A stretch of DNA of 5,046 nucleotides from Pseudomonadota bacterium (GTDB lineage Bacteria > Myxococcota > UBA9042 > PHBI01). The stretch spans positions 1 through 5,046 of the forward strand of contig SXIE01000268.1 in assembly GCA_005772945.1 (NCBI GenBank), read 5' to 3'. This document shows, one piece after another, positions 4,364-5,046 of this stretch (its first letter is position 1; each line of letters begins with the position of its first letter). A program made the position numbers and the translations under genes. The notes under the pieces were generated by a model, which saw only the letters and a program-made list of their open reading frames with translations, was not told the origin of the DNA and did no database searches.

Positions 4364-5046
4364 TCAAACCACGCACACGCGCGGCCCGTCGGGAGCACCG
4401 GCCGCCGGGGCGGCAAGCGTGCCGATGACGGCGGCGTCGGCGAAGGCCTCGCGGGCGAACAACGCGAGGACGTCGGCGGTGCGCTCGGGCGCGCACGCGA
4501 CGAGGAGGCCGCCGCTGGTCTGGGGGTCGGTGAGGAGCGCGCGATCGGTCGGCGTGAGGTGCTCGGCGAGAAGGACCTCGGCGCCGTAGGCAGCCCAGTT
4601 GCGGGCCGAGGCGCCGGTAACGAAGCCCGCGTCGGCGAGCGCGCGCGCGCCTGCGAGAAGCGGGACCTTCGCAAGATCGATCGTCGCGGCGAGCTCCGAT
4701 CCGCGGCCCATCTCCAAGAGGTGGCCAAGGAGGCCGAAGCCCGTGACGTCCGTCAGCGCGTGGACGTCCGGCCACGCGGCGAGCGCGCGCCCGGGCGTGT
4801 TGAGCTGCGTGGTCGTCGCGAGGAGGCGCGCGTAACCCTCGGCATCGAGCGCATCGCGCTTGAGCGCCGCGGCGAGCACGCCGACGCCGAGGGGCTTGCC
4901 GAGGACGAGCACGTCGCCGGCGCGCGCGGTGGCGTTGCGCTTGACGTGGTCCGGGTGGACGAGGCCGAGAACGACGAGCCCATAGATGGGCTCGAGGGAA
5001 TCGATCGTGTGGCCGCCGGCGATCGGGATCCCGGCCGCCGCGCAGG
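4364..5046 (-). CDS. selD: Selenide, water dikinase (selenophosphate synthetase) SelD, partial (C-terminal part)
   Basis: SelD makes selenophosphate from selenide and ATP, releasing AMP and phosphate. Selenophosphate feeds SelA for selenocysteyl-tRNA and SelU for 2-selenouridine in tRNA. The gene enters from the right edge already open; the first full codon is 5044-5042 and 226 residues run to a TGA at 4366-4364. Visible family motifs, numbered from that codon, are AGIPIAGGHTIDSLEPIYGL (4-23), GKPLGVGVL (49-57), ALTDVTGFGLLGHLLEMG (96-113) and LTDPQTSGGLL (171-181), all in the order seen in E. coli SelD. About 120 N-terminal residues lie outside the window. They hold the catalytic Cys or Sec and the essential Lys, so it cannot be told whether this SelD is itself a selenoprotein. 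An internal GTG at 4912 is not the start, because homologous sequence continues upstream of it. ileS follows 91 bp downstream. Confidence 0.96.
   Translation of the reverse strand, partial: CAAAGIPIAGGHTIDSLEPIYGLVVLGLVHPDHVKRNATARAGDVLVLGKPLGVGVLAAALKRDALDAEGYARLLATTTQLNTPGRALAAWPDVHALTDVTGFGLLGHLLEMGRGSELAATIDLAKVPLLAGARALADAGFVTGASARNWAAYGAEVLLAEHLTPTDRALLTDPQTSGGLLVACAPERTADVLALFAREAFADAAVIGTLAAPAAGAPDGPRVCVV

Noticed and set aside
4364..4912. Complete 182-residue SelD starting at GTG 4912
   Set aside because: The same frame continues upstream to the window edge with SelD-specific sequence (AGIPIAGGHTIDSLEPIYGL), so the gene is partial and starts outside the window.

Overview
The window looks like chromosomal DNA from a high-GC Gram-negative bacterium. 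Codon third positions are overwhelmingly G or C, with about 90% GC3 hand-counted over the reliable part of the small plus-strand gene. The isoleucyl-tRNA synthetase is of the long, eukaryote-like type with a rare signature loop. Myxococcota or a related deltaproteobacterial lineage is my best guess, but that is inference and not something the sequence proves. Nothing looks mobile: there is no transposase, integrase, attachment site, CRISPR array or prophage gene.

Layout by increasing coordinate. (1) Positions 1-272, minus strand: the N-terminal 90 codons of a TcdA/ThiF-family E1-like enzyme; the rest lies off the left edge. (2) Positions 273-427: a divergent intergenic region with a strong Shine-Dalgarno, a 14-bp perfect palindrome, a perfect tandem 10-bp repeat and weak promoter-like hexamers. 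(3) Positions 428-952, plus strand: a small gene of unknown function. It encodes an Arg-rich segment, one hydrophobic segment ending in a signal-peptidase-like AHA|S site, and a tail with two copies of a (K/R)VS(E/D)LKTNPY motif. Its start is uncertain and may be a GTG at 545, preceded by a hairpin-rich leader. (4) Positions 953-990: a short convergent gap with a small GC hairpin. (5) Positions 991-4272, minus strand: complete ileS, 1093 residues. (6) Positions 4273-4363: a 91-bp gap with an inverted repeat and the ileS ribosome-binding site. (7) Positions 4364-5046, minus strand: the C-terminal 226 residues of selenophosphate synthetase SelD, cut by the right edge.

selD and ileS are co-directional and could be co-transcribed. 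tcdA lies beyond them on the same strand, separated by the small opposing gene. The three recognisable genes all touch tRNA. SelD makes selenophosphate for Sec-tRNA and for 2-selenouridine in tRNA. IleRS charges tRNA-Ile. TcdA cyclises t6A37, a modification found in ANN-decoding tRNAs including tRNA-Ile. This is a thematic link and not proof of a shared regulon. I do not see a clearly new multi-gene system. The items most worth following up are the LKTNPY-repeat protein with its structured leader, and the KESKS version of the KMSKS loop in IleRS.
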